Assembly: GCA_021787655.1 (NCBI GenBank)
Contig: JAJYLM010000003.1
Coordinates: forward strand, 1-35,960
Source of the DNA: a bacterium
GTDB lineage: Bacteria > JAMCPX01
Direction of reading: 5' to 3'
DNA: 35,960 bases
Shown here: positions 8,171 to 16,691 of the stretch, one piece after another
Layout of the letters: each line of letters starts with the position of its first letter
Numbering within the stretch: the stretch's first letter is position 1
Program-made: the position numbers and the translations under genes
Notes under the pieces: model-generated
The model's database searches: none
Seen by the model: only the letters and a program-made list of their open reading frames with translations
What the model was told of the DNA's origin: nothing

Positions 8171-8745
8171 AGATAATCTGTGAGAAGTGCAGTAACGAAT
8201 TTCTCCTGAAAGGGGACGCCTTTGGCAGGGGAGTTCAGATGGTGCAATGCCCGGTGTGCAAAACACCGATCATGGTGAAGGCGGATACATCCCGTGATTT
8301 TCAACGGCGAACCGACAGGAACAGAAGTCTCGCGAAGGATCATGACGCTCATCATGAAAGGATGAGCCATGATCCGGCACAGAGACCGAATCCCGAGCAC
8401 CAGCATAAAGGCTATGATGATGCCAGTATCCAGTTGAATATGATACATCAGATTGAAAACAGCGGGGATATGGTAACATCGGAAGAGCAGTATGGTACGT
8501 CTGACGGAAGGAATGATGCCGGGAGAGCCGGTAACCTGATAAAGACCTTAAAGGCTGTCATCAGCGGCATAGACCCGTCGTCTGTTACCAAGAAATTTGT
8601 TCCGTATGTGTATTATGCCCTGATGATGTTTATTGTGTTTACGTCCCTGTTCCTGTTTTCCGATGTCATACGGCTCGACAATGCACGGGGGAGTGTAACT
8701 GTTTTCCTGCGCTCGCTCGCGTATGTCGTGACACATCACCTGTAG
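8167..8745 (+). CDS. zinc-ribbon (MJ0042-type) protein with C-terminal membrane segment
   Basis: 192 residues, translationally coupled to the preceding gene by ATGA. The N-terminus has two CxxC pairs (Cys5/Cys8 and Cys28/Cys31) with a Gly-rich centre, the MJ0042-family zinc-ribbon pattern common in deltaproteobacterial and myxobacterial regulators. The middle (about 40-140) is hydrophilic, His-rich and probably disordered. A single hydrophobic segment at about 143-165 suggests a membrane anchor with the zinc ribbon in the cytoplasm. I do not recognise a specific function. Its coupling to the receiver/DUF4388 protein suggests the two act together. Confidence 0.75.
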   Translation: MKIICEKCSNEFLLKGDAFGRGVQMVQCPVCKTPIMVKADTSRDFQRRTDRNRSLAKDHDAHHERMSHDPAQRPNPEHQHKGYDDASIQLNMIHQIENSGDMVTSEEQYGTSDGRNDAGRAGNLIKTLKAVISGIDPSSVTKKFVPYVYYALMMFIVFTSLFLFSDVIRLDNARGSVTVFLRSLAYVVTHHL

Positions 8746-8750
8746 CAATA

Positions 8751-9542
8751 ATGCCCTCGTACGAACATGATATCCGGCATTCCGTACAGTCCTTGCATTT
8801 TATCAGGCGCCTGGTTTACCGTTCTTCCGTAGAATCCACGAACACACTGGCAAACAGTCTGGCACGGGAGGGCAGCGACGAGTGGACAGTCGTTGTTGCG
8901 GACGCACAGGAACACGGCAGGGGGAGGCAGGGCAGGGTGTGGCATTCCCCGCCGGGTGTCAATGTGTATACGTCGATCATTGTAAAGCCGGTCATTGCGT
9001 ATGATGATATACCCGCGATCAGTCTGCTTGCTGGTATGGTTGTGGCGATTGTTCTCGAACATGTGAGCGGCATTGTTGCAGAACTGAAATGGCCCAACGA
9101 TGTCATGATTGCGGGAAAGAAAATCAGCGGCATTTTGCTTGAACTCGGCAACGGTGATCCCGGAAGACCATACCTCGTTGTCGGGATTGGTATCAATGTC
9201 AATTCGGAACCGGGAGAGTATCCAGGACAGCTTTCCGGATCTGCAACATCGATGAAGACGCTGACCGGTACAACCTACGACAGGGCCGGGCTACTGAACT
9301 ATCTTTACAGGGAATTCCATGAATGGTATACTTATTATTGTTCTCACCAGGGCTTTATGAGCATTAAAGAACACTATATGCAGAGGTTCACAATGATCAA
9401 TAAACGTGTTCAAATACAGAGCGGTGCAGAGAGGATGAGCGGTTTCGTGGAAGATATAGATGCATCCGGCAGGCTGGTGCTCCGGGATGATCGCGGTGAA
9501 ACGACAACGATCAAATCCGGAGATGTATATAGAGTTGGATAG
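8751..9542 (+). CDS. birA: biotin--[acetyl-CoA-carboxylase] ligase
   Basis: 263 residues. It makes biotinyl-5'-AMP and transfers biotin to the lysine of biotin carboxyl-carrier domains. Seen: SSVESTNT near residues 25-32, the biotin-binding loop GRGRQGR at 56-62, KWPNDV and GKKISGILLE in the catalytic core, and a small C-terminal SH3-like domain. There is no N-terminal helix-turn-helix, so it is the monofunctional ligase type and not a biotin-operon repressor. The ATG at 8751 has a poor ribosome-binding site and lies 5 bases after the previous stop, so translation may depend on coupling. Confidence 0.93.
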   Translation: MPSYEHDIRHSVQSLHFIRRLVYRSSVESTNTLANSLAREGSDEWTVVVADAQEHGRGRQGRVWHSPPGVNVYTSIIVKPVIAYDDIPAISLLAGMVVAIVLEHVSGIVAELKWPNDVMIAGKKISGILLELGNGDPGRPYLVVGIGINVNSEPGEYPGQLSGSATSMKTLTGTTYDRAGLLNYLYREFHEWYTYYCSHQGFMSIKEHYMQRFTMINKRVQIQSGAERMSGFVEDIDASGRLVLRDDRGETTTIKSGDVYRVG

Positions 9543-9555
9543 ATAAAGGAAGCGT

Positions 9556-10332
9556 ATGCTGTTAACCATTGATGTCGGCAATACGAATATAGTGTTCGGG
9601 GTGTTCGAGAATGATACCCTGATCACGCACTGGAGAGTCGTAACATCACGGGACAGGACTGCCGATGAATATAAGCTGCTGCTCAAAGAACTGTTCGCCC
9701 TCGACAAAATATCGGTCTCCGGCGTCCGTGGAATCGCTGTTTCCTGCGTCGTTCCTCCCGTCATTGCGGCGCTCGAGAAGGCATGCCTGGAACTGTTTAC
9801 CTTAAAACCCTTTCTCATCGGACCCGGTATCAAGACGGGTATCAGTATAATGTACGATAACCCGAAAGAAGTCGGCGCAGACAGGATCGTGAACGCCGTT
9901 GCCGGGTATGACAAGCACAAAAAAAACCTGATCATCGTTGATTTCGGTACGGCCACGACGTTTGATTGTGTCAGCAAAAAAGGAGAATACCTGGGAGGGG
10001 TCATCGTACCCGGAATCGGTATATCCCTGGAGGCCCTGTTCACGCATGCATCCAAGCTTCCCCGGATTGAGATCACGGCGCCGCCGGCGGTTATCGGGAC
10101 CAACACCGTCCAGAGCATGCAGTCGGGCATATTTTACGGTTATCTGTCCCTGGTCGACGGTATAATCAAGCTGATAGCGAAAGAAATGAATGAAGAGAAA
10201 CCGTTCGTGATCGCCACCGGAGGGTTTGCAGAGCTGATCGGAAATGCCTGTTCGAGCATCAGCGAAGTTGATGAATTCTTGACTTTAAAGGGGTTAAAGC
10301 TAATATATAGCAAGAATCTCGCTAAAAAATAG
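9556..10332 (+). CDS. coaX: type III pantothenate kinase
   Basis: 258 residues, ATG after AAAGGAAG. It phosphorylates pantothenate in the first step of CoA synthesis; type III enzymes are not feedback-inhibited by CoA and usually need a monovalent cation. Seen: the phosphate-binding DVGNTN at 6-11, NPKEVGADR around residue 100 (substrate side), DFGTATTFD near residue 129 with the catalytic Asp region, and ATGGFAELI near the C-terminus. The length is normal. It directly follows birA, a common arrangement. Confidence 0.95.
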   Translation: MLLTIDVGNTNIVFGVFENDTLITHWRVVTSRDRTADEYKLLLKELFALDKISVSGVRGIAVSCVVPPVIAALEKACLELFTLKPFLIGPGIKTGISIMYDNPKEVGADRIVNAVAGYDKHKKNLIIVDFGTATTFDCVSKKGEYLGGVIVPGIGISLEALFTHASKLPRIEITAPPAVIGTNTVQSMQSGIFYGYLSLVDGIIKLIAKEMNEEKPFVIATGGFAELIGNACSSISEVDEFLTLKGLKLIYSKNLAKK

Positions 10333-10343
10333 AGGGAGGCTCC

Positions 10344-10823
10344 ATGACTTCTGAAAGTGCAGAAGAATTGTTTGAAAAAGCCCTTACCTTAATCCGGGCA
10401 AAGAAGGAGCGTGAAGCCTTTGAACTTCTGGCGAGGATTTTCGAGAATACGTCATCGTCTGTCTATGAAACGGAAGCGAGATATCTCTCGTACTACGGTT
10501 ATCTGACCGGGGTCGTTGCGCACAATTACCAACAGGGTATCGAATTATGCAACGAAGCCATCAAAAAGGAATTTTTTCATCCTGATTTTTATCTGAATCT
10601 TGGCAAGCTGTACCTTGCCGTCAGCAACAAACACATGGCGGTAAAAGCCTTTTACAAAGGCTTACGGATAGACGGCGCGAACAAAGAACTCAAGGAGGAA
10701 ATCAAAAAGCTCGGTGTGCGCAGGAAACCGGTGTTTTCATTTTTTACCCGGGATAACCCTGTTAACAGGTTCGCAGGCAGGACACGGGCCGTATTCCGCA
10801 GACTACTCAAGGGGGCAAAATGA
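10344..10823 (+). CDS. small tetratricopeptide-repeat protein
   Basis: 159 residues; GAGGGAGG ribosome-binding site before ATG 10344. Residues about 5-110 form TPR-like helix pairs; the best match is the segment with FYLNLGKLYLAVSNKHMAVKAFYKGL. The C-terminal 50 residues are strongly basic (RRKPVFSFFTRDNP, RTRAVFRRLL) and might contact RNA, membrane or an acidic partner. There is no signal peptide, so it should be cytoplasmic. Its stop overlaps the start of the EF-G paralogue by four bases (ATGA), which points to equimolar synthesis and possibly a direct partnership. Confidence 0.8.
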   Translation: MTSESAEELFEKALTLIRAKKEREAFELLARIFENTSSSVYETEARYLSYYGYLTGVVAHNYQQGIELCNEAIKKEFFHPDFYLNLGKLYLAVSNKHMAVKAFYKGLRIDGANKELKEEIKKLGVRRKPVFSFFTRDNPVNRFAGRTRAVFRRLLKGAK

Positions 10824-12904
10824 GCGACCGTAACGAGCAGACGAGGAACATTGCAATTATTGGATTCGGATCAAGCGGTAAAACGCAGTTGGCAGATACG
10901 CTGCTGTATAACGCGAAGGCTGTTCCGGGTATTGGAAAGGTCATCGATAAGACATCCAACATGGTACTTGAGCAGGAAGAATTCGAACACCTGACCACTA
11001 TCACCGCATCTGTTGCGACGATAGAGATCAACGGGATGCGGTTGAATATTATCGATACCCCGAGTCAGGACGGTTTTATCGGCGAAACGATCAATGCGTT
11101 GCAGTCCGTCGACGGAGCCATCTTTGTCATGAGCGCGCACACGGACATAAAACAGGAAATGGAAATGCTCCTGAAACAGACGGCCGCCCTGGACCTGCCG
11201 GTATTGTTTTTTCTCAATAAAATGGATGCCGAGAATGCGGATTTTTATGCATCCCTCAAAGAGTACAGCGCACACCTGAACATTCCACTGACACCGGTCG
11301 CGCTGCCACTGGGCAGTGAACACAGCTTCGAGGGCGTCTACAACCTGATTGACAAAACAGCTGCACTCTATCCGAAAGACGGTTCCGGACATCCAAAACA
11401 AGGCAGCCGCGGCGCGCCTCCGGAGGCTGGGGAATTTGAAAAAAAATTGATCGAAGCCGTTGCGGAAAGTGATGATTCCCTCCTTGAAAAATACCTCAAC
11501 AATGCGAAGCTGGATATCAGCGAACTGTCCGGTGCAATCAGAAAAGCCGTTTTATCGCGGGCACTGTTCCCGGTGGTGCCGGGTTCTGCACTTCTCAATA
11601 TCGGGATCGATAAACTTCTGGAATTCTGCTCCCTCTGGCTGCCGCATCCCACACTTCTCACGACGAAGGTCCTCTTGAAGTCTGCTGACGGAGTGCAGAC
11701 CCTCGAGTCCGGCAAAACGGACGCGGAGAAGCCGGTCGTGTTTGTGTTCAAGACATCCATGGATCCGTACGCTGGTAAAATGAGCTATGTGAGAATATTT
11801 TCCGGGAAGCTGACACCGGAAACGGTGCTCTATAATGCACAGACCGGCAGTGAGGAAAAAACAAACCATCTGCACATGATGATCGGCAAGAAAAGCAAGC
11901 CCATCGACAGTGCACAAGCAGGTGACATCGTGGCACTTGCGAAACTGCAAACCACCAGGACCACGGACACCCTGAAAGGGATAAAAGATGCTTTTCATAT
12001 ACAACCTCTCTATAAACCGAGGAAATTGGTTGCCTACGCAGTGAAGCCCAGGGGCAAGAGTGATGAAGATAAAATCACCCAGACCCTGAATAAGATCGTG
12101 GAAGAAGATACGTCGCTGTCGGTGCGGAGGGACGCCCAGATCAAAGAACTGATCATCGAGGGTGTTTCGAAAGAACAGCTGGAAATAGTGATGCACAAGG
12201 CACGGCGCAAGTACGGGATTGATCTTGAGCTCGTTCTGCCGGACATTCCCTATAAAGAGACGATCAAGGGAAAGGCAGAAGCTCAGGGGAAATATAAGAA
12301 ACAGTCAGGCGGCAGGGGGCAGTACGGTGATGTATGGCTCAAGCTTGAACCTCTGCACCGGGGGAAAGGTGTCGAATTCGTTGATAGTATTGTCGGAGGC
12401 GCAATCCCAAGACAATACGTACCGGCAGTCGAGAAGGGGGTACGCGAAGCCGCAGTGGAAGGGTTCCTCGCTGGGTTTCCTGTTGTGGATTTTTCAGCAA
12501 CGGTGTATGATGGGTCTTACCACGTTGTTGACTCATCGGAACTCGCATTCAAGATCGCGGGCTCGTTTGCTTTTAAAAAATGTATGGAGAGTGCTACACC
12601 CATAATACTGGAGCCGATTATGCTGATCACGGTGGTTGTACCGGAATCATTTACCGGTGAGGTTATCGGCGTCTTGAATTCAAAACGGGCTAAAATACTC
12701 GGTATGGAACCAGACGAAAGCAAGAAACAGGTGATCAGGGCGCATGTACCGCTCTCGGAGGTCCAGTCCTATGGTGATGAATTGAGGTCGATAACAAAGG
12801 GCATGGGAACATTCGATATTACCTATTTCGGCTATGAGGAGGTACCCGCGCATATCGCGGAGAAGATTATTGCAAGTAAAAACAAAAAAGAGGTAAAAGT
12901 ATAG
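10820..12904 (+). CDS. elongation factor G-like GTPase with altered G motifs
   Basis: 694 residues, the length of EF-G, with the domain order G, II, III, IV, V. Domain IV and V motifs are well kept (KKQSGGRGQYGDV, VYDGSYHVVDSSE, FKIAGSFAFK). The G domain is unusual: G1 is GFGSSGKT (15-22) instead of GHIDAGKT, the switch I RGIT is HLTT, and G3 is DTPSQ (79-83) instead of DTPGH, so the catalytic His is Gln. G4 NKMD (133-136) is intact, so GTP should still bind. It belongs with the EF-G-like paralogues rather than the housekeeping factor, which would sit in the str operon. The role is unproven; ribosome binding with slow hydrolysis is possible. Confidence 0.88.
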   Translation: MSDRNEQTRNIAIIGFGSSGKTQLADTLLYNAKAVPGIGKVIDKTSNMVLEQEEFEHLTTITASVATIEINGMRLNIIDTPSQDGFIGETINALQSVDGAIFVMSAHTDIKQEMEMLLKQTAALDLPVLFFLNKMDAENADFYASLKEYSAHLNIPLTPVALPLGSEHSFEGVYNLIDKTAALYPKDGSGHPKQGSRGAPPEAGEFEKKLIEAVAESDDSLLEKYLNNAKLDISELSGAIRKAVLSRALFPVVPGSALLNIGIDKLLEFCSLWLPHPTLLTTKVLLKSADGVQTLESGKTDAEKPVVFVFKTSMDPYAGKMSYVRIFSGKLTPETVLYNAQTGSEEKTNHLHMMIGKKSKPIDSAQAGDIVALAKLQTTRTTDTLKGIKDAFHIQPLYKPRKLVAYAVKPRGKSDEDKITQTLNKIVEEDTSLSVRRDAQIKELIIEGVSKEQLEIVMHKARRKYGIDLELVLPDIPYKETIKGKAEAQGKYKKQSGGRGQYGDVWLKLEPLHRGKGVEFVDSIVGGAIPRQYVPAVEKGVREAAVEGFLAGFPVVDFSATVYDGSYHVVDSSELAFKIAGSFAFKKCMESATPIILEPIMLITVVVPESFTGEVIGVLNSKRAKILGMEPDESKKQVIRAHVPLSEVQSYGDELRSITKGMGTFDITYFGYEEVPAHIAEKIIASKNKKEVKV

Positions 12905-12905
12905 T

Positions 12906-14024
12906 ATGGATGACAAGAGCAAAGGGACAAAGAAAACAATAGCGGATGAGTTGCTGGAGGATAATTTTTTTAAGCCCCCGATAGACGATGTTATTGAAGA
13001 AACCTCTCCGGCAAAGAAAACGGCCGGGATGGAAACAGTTCAGCCGGGAAGCTCAAGGGGGGCGGAAGAGAGCCTGCTGTTTGATGATTTTCTCAAATCT
13101 CCTGCTGAATCATCCCAGGATGAAGTTTCCGAACTGACGAGCCGGGAAGAACCGGTCATCATCCCGTCTGCTCCTGTACCTGCAGCCCGTTCTGCAAGTC
13201 CTCGTGTTGTCACTGCCCAGGAATCGAAAAAAAGTGGCAGCTCCGTCAAGCTGATTGTTGCTTCGGTGGGGGCAGTCGTCGTTGTTCTCGCTCTTGGTGT
13301 TGCCTATATCATGATGCGTCATCCGTCCCCGGTTTCCGTGCAGAACAATGCCGTCCAGGGAACCCAGCACGTTGCCGTTGTTCGTCCTGAAGCGGGGAGT
13401 GCCTCTGAACATCCTGCGGCAGCGGCGACCGCTCCTCAGGCAGCACAGCCGGCTCCCGTTGCAGAAAACACCGGTCATGAAAGTAAACCTCCGGCAGCCG
13501 CGCAGGTGGCGGAAAATGTACCTCCTGCGGCAGCCGTACAACCGGCACAACAGGCAGTAAAAAAGTTTGAAGTAACGCTCGACAACGTCAGAACCCAGGG
13601 TGCCATCGGCACGATCAAGCGGATAGGAGCGTCCATGGATAAAGGCCTGAGCTTTGATGTTGCACAGAACAAAACGACGGTCACCTCCTATGCCCTGTAC
13701 GTCGACAAGGTCTATCCATCGGAAGGTGAAGCAACTGCCGATAATCTCAAGTTAATGGTGGCGAACATTTCCAATGCCTCGGTCGTGAAGGCGGACGGCG
13801 GATACCGGATTCTTATAGGCAAATATGCCTCCAGGGCACGGGCTTCGTCCGACATAAAAAATCTCAAAGCAGCGGGATTGAAAGAACTCCTTAAGACGGT
13901 TCAGAGTTCATCGACCACGTTTACGGTGAAGGCGTTCCCGTTTCCATCTTCCCGTGCAGCGAGAGCGTATGAGGCAAAGGTAAAGAGGTTTGGAGCAAAA
14001 ACAACAACGATGGAAATGAAATAA
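12906..14024 (+). CDS. single-pass membrane protein with C-terminal SPOR-like domain
   Basis: 372 residues, ATG one base after the previous stop. Residues 1-112 are hydrophilic and acidic, and predicted cytoplasmic. Residues 113-136 are one membrane helix (VKLIVASVGAVVVVLALGVA). Residues about 140-218 are a Pro/Ala-rich periplasmic linker. Residues about 255-372 are a SPOR-like region with strand-helix pairs (YALYVDKVYPSEGEA, GYRILIGKYASRARA). SPOR domains bind denuded glycan strands at division sites, so this protein may tether something to septal or polar peptidoglycan. Its place between two GTPase genes fits a localisation role, which is inference. Confidence 0.8.
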   Translation: MDDKSKGTKKTIADELLEDNFFKPPIDDVIEETSPAKKTAGMETVQPGSSRGAEESLLFDDFLKSPAESSQDEVSELTSREEPVIIPSAPVPAARSASPRVVTAQESKKSGSSVKLIVASVGAVVVVLALGVAYIMMRHPSPVSVQNNAVQGTQHVAVVRPEAGSASEHPAAAATAPQAAQPAPVAENTGHESKPPAAAQVAENVPPAAAVQPAQQAVKKFEVTLDNVRTQGAIGTIKRIGASMDKGLSFDVAQNKTTVTSYALYVDKVYPSEGEATADNLKLMVANISNASVVKADGGYRILIGKYASRARASSDIKNLKAAGLKELLKTVQSSSTTFTVKAFPFPSSRAARAYEAKVKRFGAKTTTMEMK

Positions 14025-14025
14025 G

Positions 14026-15231
14026 ATGTTCGAGAATCTGTCGGATAGCGCTCGTCTTTACCTTAAAGAGTCCCTCCCGAAACAACTTCTGTCCGCTGTT
14101 GTCAAGGGACTGGTACCGCTCGAGCCGAGGGAACTGCTGATCGTTATAGCTTATCATTATGAAAAATGTGATGAACAGGCCCGGGCAGATGCGCTCAGTA
14201 CGGTAACATCAATGCCGGCCGGAATAATCGATGCTGCGGTAGCGGGCGACGTACCTGACTTTGTCCTGAGCTTTGTTTATCAGCAGTGCAGTCTGTCCCA
14301 GAGTTCGCTGGATGCCCTGGTGACGAACAAAAATATCTCCGATGATACCCTGGTAATGCTTGCCGGAACAGATAATGAATCCTTGCTCGAACTCATTGCA
14401 AAGAACCAGATGAGGATTCTCAAGAACGACAGGATCTTCGATGCGTTGATAACGAATCCCCGCCTGCCAAAAATAGCGAAAGACCAGATCATGGAGTTTT
14501 TTACCATGGTGGCGGGCAAGGAACTGGTGAAACTGAACATCAAGATCGAGAAGAAAGATACAGCCGCAGCTGCGGACAAGGGTACCGGTCTGCCGTCTGC
14601 ACTTTCCCAGAACAGGGATCTGCCCGCCGATGTTCAAAAGGCAGGATTGCCATCGGATACGGCCATGCTGCCGAGCCAGATGTCCTCGCAGTTGCCGTCG
14701 GAACGGGGTTCTGACCTGCCCGCGACGGTCATTGACAATCTCCCGGTCAACCTGATCGCCCAGGAACTGCCGTCCGAGTTGATCAGTGATCAGGAAGAAG
14801 GACAAAGCATGGATGAAGGTGTGCGGGCGACACTTTTTCAGCGGATACAAAAAATGACTGTTTCGCAGAAAATAAAACTGGCACTGCTTGGCAACAAAGA
14901 GGCCCGGAACATTCTTTTGAGGGATTCGAACCGCGTCGTCATAGAAGCAGTCATCAAAAGCCCCCGGATTACGGACGGTGAGGTTATCGGCATAACGAAC
15001 TCGCGCAGTGTCAGCGAGGACATCATCAGGATGATCGCGGGAAACAGGGAATGGCAGAAGAACTACCGGATACGCCAGGCGCTTGCAGCAAATCCGAAGA
15101 CGCCGGTTCCGATAGCTATCAAATTGCTTGAAACTATGTCGAAACAGGACTTAAAGAATCTCAGTAACAGTAAGAATATAGCTTCTGTAGTTGCCACTAC
15201 AGCAAAACGAATGATGGGAGATGCAAAATAA
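14026..15231 (+). CDS. alpha-helical repeat protein with periodic Leu-Pro linker
   Basis: 401 residues, starting one base after the previous stop. I do not recognise a named family. Residues 1-180 and 262-401 are helical, with recurring units like NKNISDDTLVMLAG, NPRLPKIAKDQIM, NSRSVSEDIIRMIAG and NPKTPVPIAIKLLE, resembling HEAT-like or DUF2336-like repeats. Between them, residues 189-249 hold eight Leu-Pro pairs spaced 7 to 10 residues apart (mostly x-L-P-S/A). There is no signal peptide or membrane segment. The stop TAA shares a base with the ATG of the MglA-like GTPase, so it is a good candidate for an adaptor or regulator of that GTPase. Confidence 0.75.
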   Translation: MFENLSDSARLYLKESLPKQLLSAVVKGLVPLEPRELLIVIAYHYEKCDEQARADALSTVTSMPAGIIDAAVAGDVPDFVLSFVYQQCSLSQSSLDALVTNKNISDDTLVMLAGTDNESLLELIAKNQMRILKNDRIFDALITNPRLPKIAKDQIMEFFTMVAGKELVKLNIKIEKKDTAAAADKGTGLPSALSQNRDLPADVQKAGLPSDTAMLPSQMSSQLPSERGSDLPATVIDNLPVNLIAQELPSELISDQEEGQSMDEGVRATLFQRIQKMTVSQKIKLALLGNKEARNILLRDSNRVVIEAVIKSPRITDGEVIGITNSRSVSEDIIRMIAGNREWQKNYRIRQALAANPKTPVPIAIKLLETMSKQDLKNLSNSKNIASVVATTAKRMMGDAK

Positions 15232-16139
15232 TGGCTCTATTAAACTCGAACAAGAAGGAAATCAATGCAAAGATAGTGTATTATGGACCGGGGTTGTCGG
15301 GCAAGACCACCAACATCCAGTATATCTATAAGAAATTAAAACCGGAACATAAGGGTAAATTGATGACCCTCGCCACCCAGACAGACAGGACGCTGTTCTT
15401 TGACTTTCTGCCGGTCGAACTGGGAGAGATTAAAGGTATGAAGGTACGGTTTCAGCTGTATACCGTCCCCGGCCAGGTTTTTTATAACGCAACGCGGAGA
15501 CTGGTGCTGAAAAATGTCGACGGCATCGTTTTCGTGGCGAGTGCCGAGAAAGACAAAATGTACGACAACCTTGAAAGTTTTAAAAACCTTGAAGAGAATG
15601 TTCAGCACTATGGAAGGGTTCTGACCGATATACCGCTCGTGGTCCAGTATAACAAGATGGATCTGCCGAACGTCAATACCGTCCAGGACATGCAGAAGGA
15701 ACTGAACCGCTTTAACGTGCCGTATTTCGAGGGTTCGGCGAGTACCGGCGCCGGCGTGCTGCAGACACTCACAGGTATTACAAAATTGGTCGTTCACCGG
15801 CTCAAGAGTCAGGCATCGATCACCGATGCCGAGAAAGCGCAGAATAAGGAACTCAAAGAGATTCAGCTGGAAAATGAAAGCACGGAGCAGGAAAGTATCC
15901 AGAACCAGCAGGTTTCCGGACCGGTCCGGGAGCCTGACATGCCGAAGGCGGAACAGCAGCGTTCACCGGCACCGTCACCGGCAAAGGCTGCGGCACGTGT
16001 TCAGGTTTCGAAGAAACTCCTCAATGTTCTCGAGGTGGGTAAACCCGAGCTTTTGAGCAACAATACAGTTATCATTCCCGTTACTGCCGTGGATGATGAA
16101 AAAGCACAGTATGAACTCAAGGTGACCATCAAGCTTTGA
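15231..16139 (+). CDS. MglA-like Ras-superfamily GTPase with C-terminal extension
   Basis: 302 residues; MglA proper is about 195. Residues 1-195 carry the MglA family motifs: YYGPGLSGKTTN (P-loop 19-26), TQTDRTLFFDFLP (switch I region), YTVPGQVFYNATRR (switch II) and QYNKMDLPN (G4; MglA usually has NKRDLPN). MglA controls cell polarity, pili and gliding in Myxococcus. Residues about 196-265 are a charged, Gln/Glu- and Pro-rich linker. Residues 265-302 form a small beta-rich tail (NNTVIIPVTA, YELKVTIKL). No roadblock/MglB activator gene is in the window. A partner for the tail may be the SPOR or Leu-Pro protein upstream; that is inference. Confidence 0.9.
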   Translation: MALLNSNKKEINAKIVYYGPGLSGKTTNIQYIYKKLKPEHKGKLMTLATQTDRTLFFDFLPVELGEIKGMKVRFQLYTVPGQVFYNATRRLVLKNVDGIVFVASAEKDKMYDNLESFKNLEENVQHYGRVLTDIPLVVQYNKMDLPNVNTVQDMQKELNRFNVPYFEGSASTGAGVLQTLTGITKLVVHRLKSQASITDAEKAQNKELKEIQLENESTEQESIQNQQVSGPVREPDMPKAEQQRSPAPSPAKAAARVQVSKKLLNVLEVGKPELLSNNTVIIPVTAVDDEKAQYELKVTIKL

Positions 16140-16204
16140 GGTCAGTTTCCGGTCCTCTGCAGGTAATGCAGGAACGTTCATCAAACGAAAAAGGAGAGAA
16201 GGCA

Positions 16205-16543
16205 ATGTCAGATTTTTTGATCGTTACAACAGAATCCATCCCCGGCTACCGTGTTACCGGGATCCTTGGTACGGTTTTTGGAGTCAGTGTGCGGTCCCGC
16301 AGTATTGTGGGTAACTTTCTCGGTAATCTGAGCGCAATCCTGGGAGGCTCCCAGGAAGGCTATGTGAAGATGGTAACGCAGTCCAGAGAGGACGCGATCG
16401 AACGGATGGCAGCCCAGGCGAAGAGTATCGGGGCGAACGCTATTATCATGATGAGGTTTGATTCCGGCGAATTCGATGCCGGGCAGGGCCAGGCAATGAA
16501 TGAAGTCATCGCGTACGGAACAGCAGTCAAGATCGAACAATAA
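16205..16543 (+). CDS. YbjQ/UPF0145 family protein
   Basis: 112 residues from ATG 16205, chosen because AAAGGAGAG lies just upstream. Seen: IPGYRVTGILGTVFGVSVRSRS near the N-terminus and ANAIIMMRFDSG in the second half, both characteristic of the YbjQ (DUF74) fold, a small pentameric alpha/beta protein of uncertain, possibly metal-related, role. It is 65 bases after the GTPase and probably the last gene of the plus-strand run. Confidence 0.88.
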   Translation: MSDFLIVTTESIPGYRVTGILGTVFGVSVRSRSIVGNFLGNLSAILGGSQEGYVKMVTQSREDAIERMAAQAKSIGANAIIMMRFDSGEFDAGQGQAMNEVIAYGTAVKIEQ

Positions 16544-16578
16544 CCCCGGTCATTCAATAGTAGTATAGTATTTCCGTC

Positions 16579-16645
16579 ATTCTGCCTGAAGGGTGGATCT
16601 TCGGTCAGGGAGCGAGCATCCCGGATGCATGGTATCAGGCGGAAT
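16579..16645. repeat. imperfect palindrome between convergent genes
   Basis: ATTCTGCCTGA (16579-16589) pairs with TCAGGCGGAAT (16635-16645) with one G-U, and smaller hairpins can form inside. It lies between the ends of the YbjQ gene and the minus-strand outer-membrane gene. The outer sequence resembles dispersed GTCATTC-type intergenic repeats. It might act as a bidirectional terminator, but neither strand shows a clear T tract. Confidence 0.4.
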
Positions 16646-16691
16646 AGAGCGGGGACTTTCTTACGAAGGAACAAGAAATTCTTGTCAGTAT

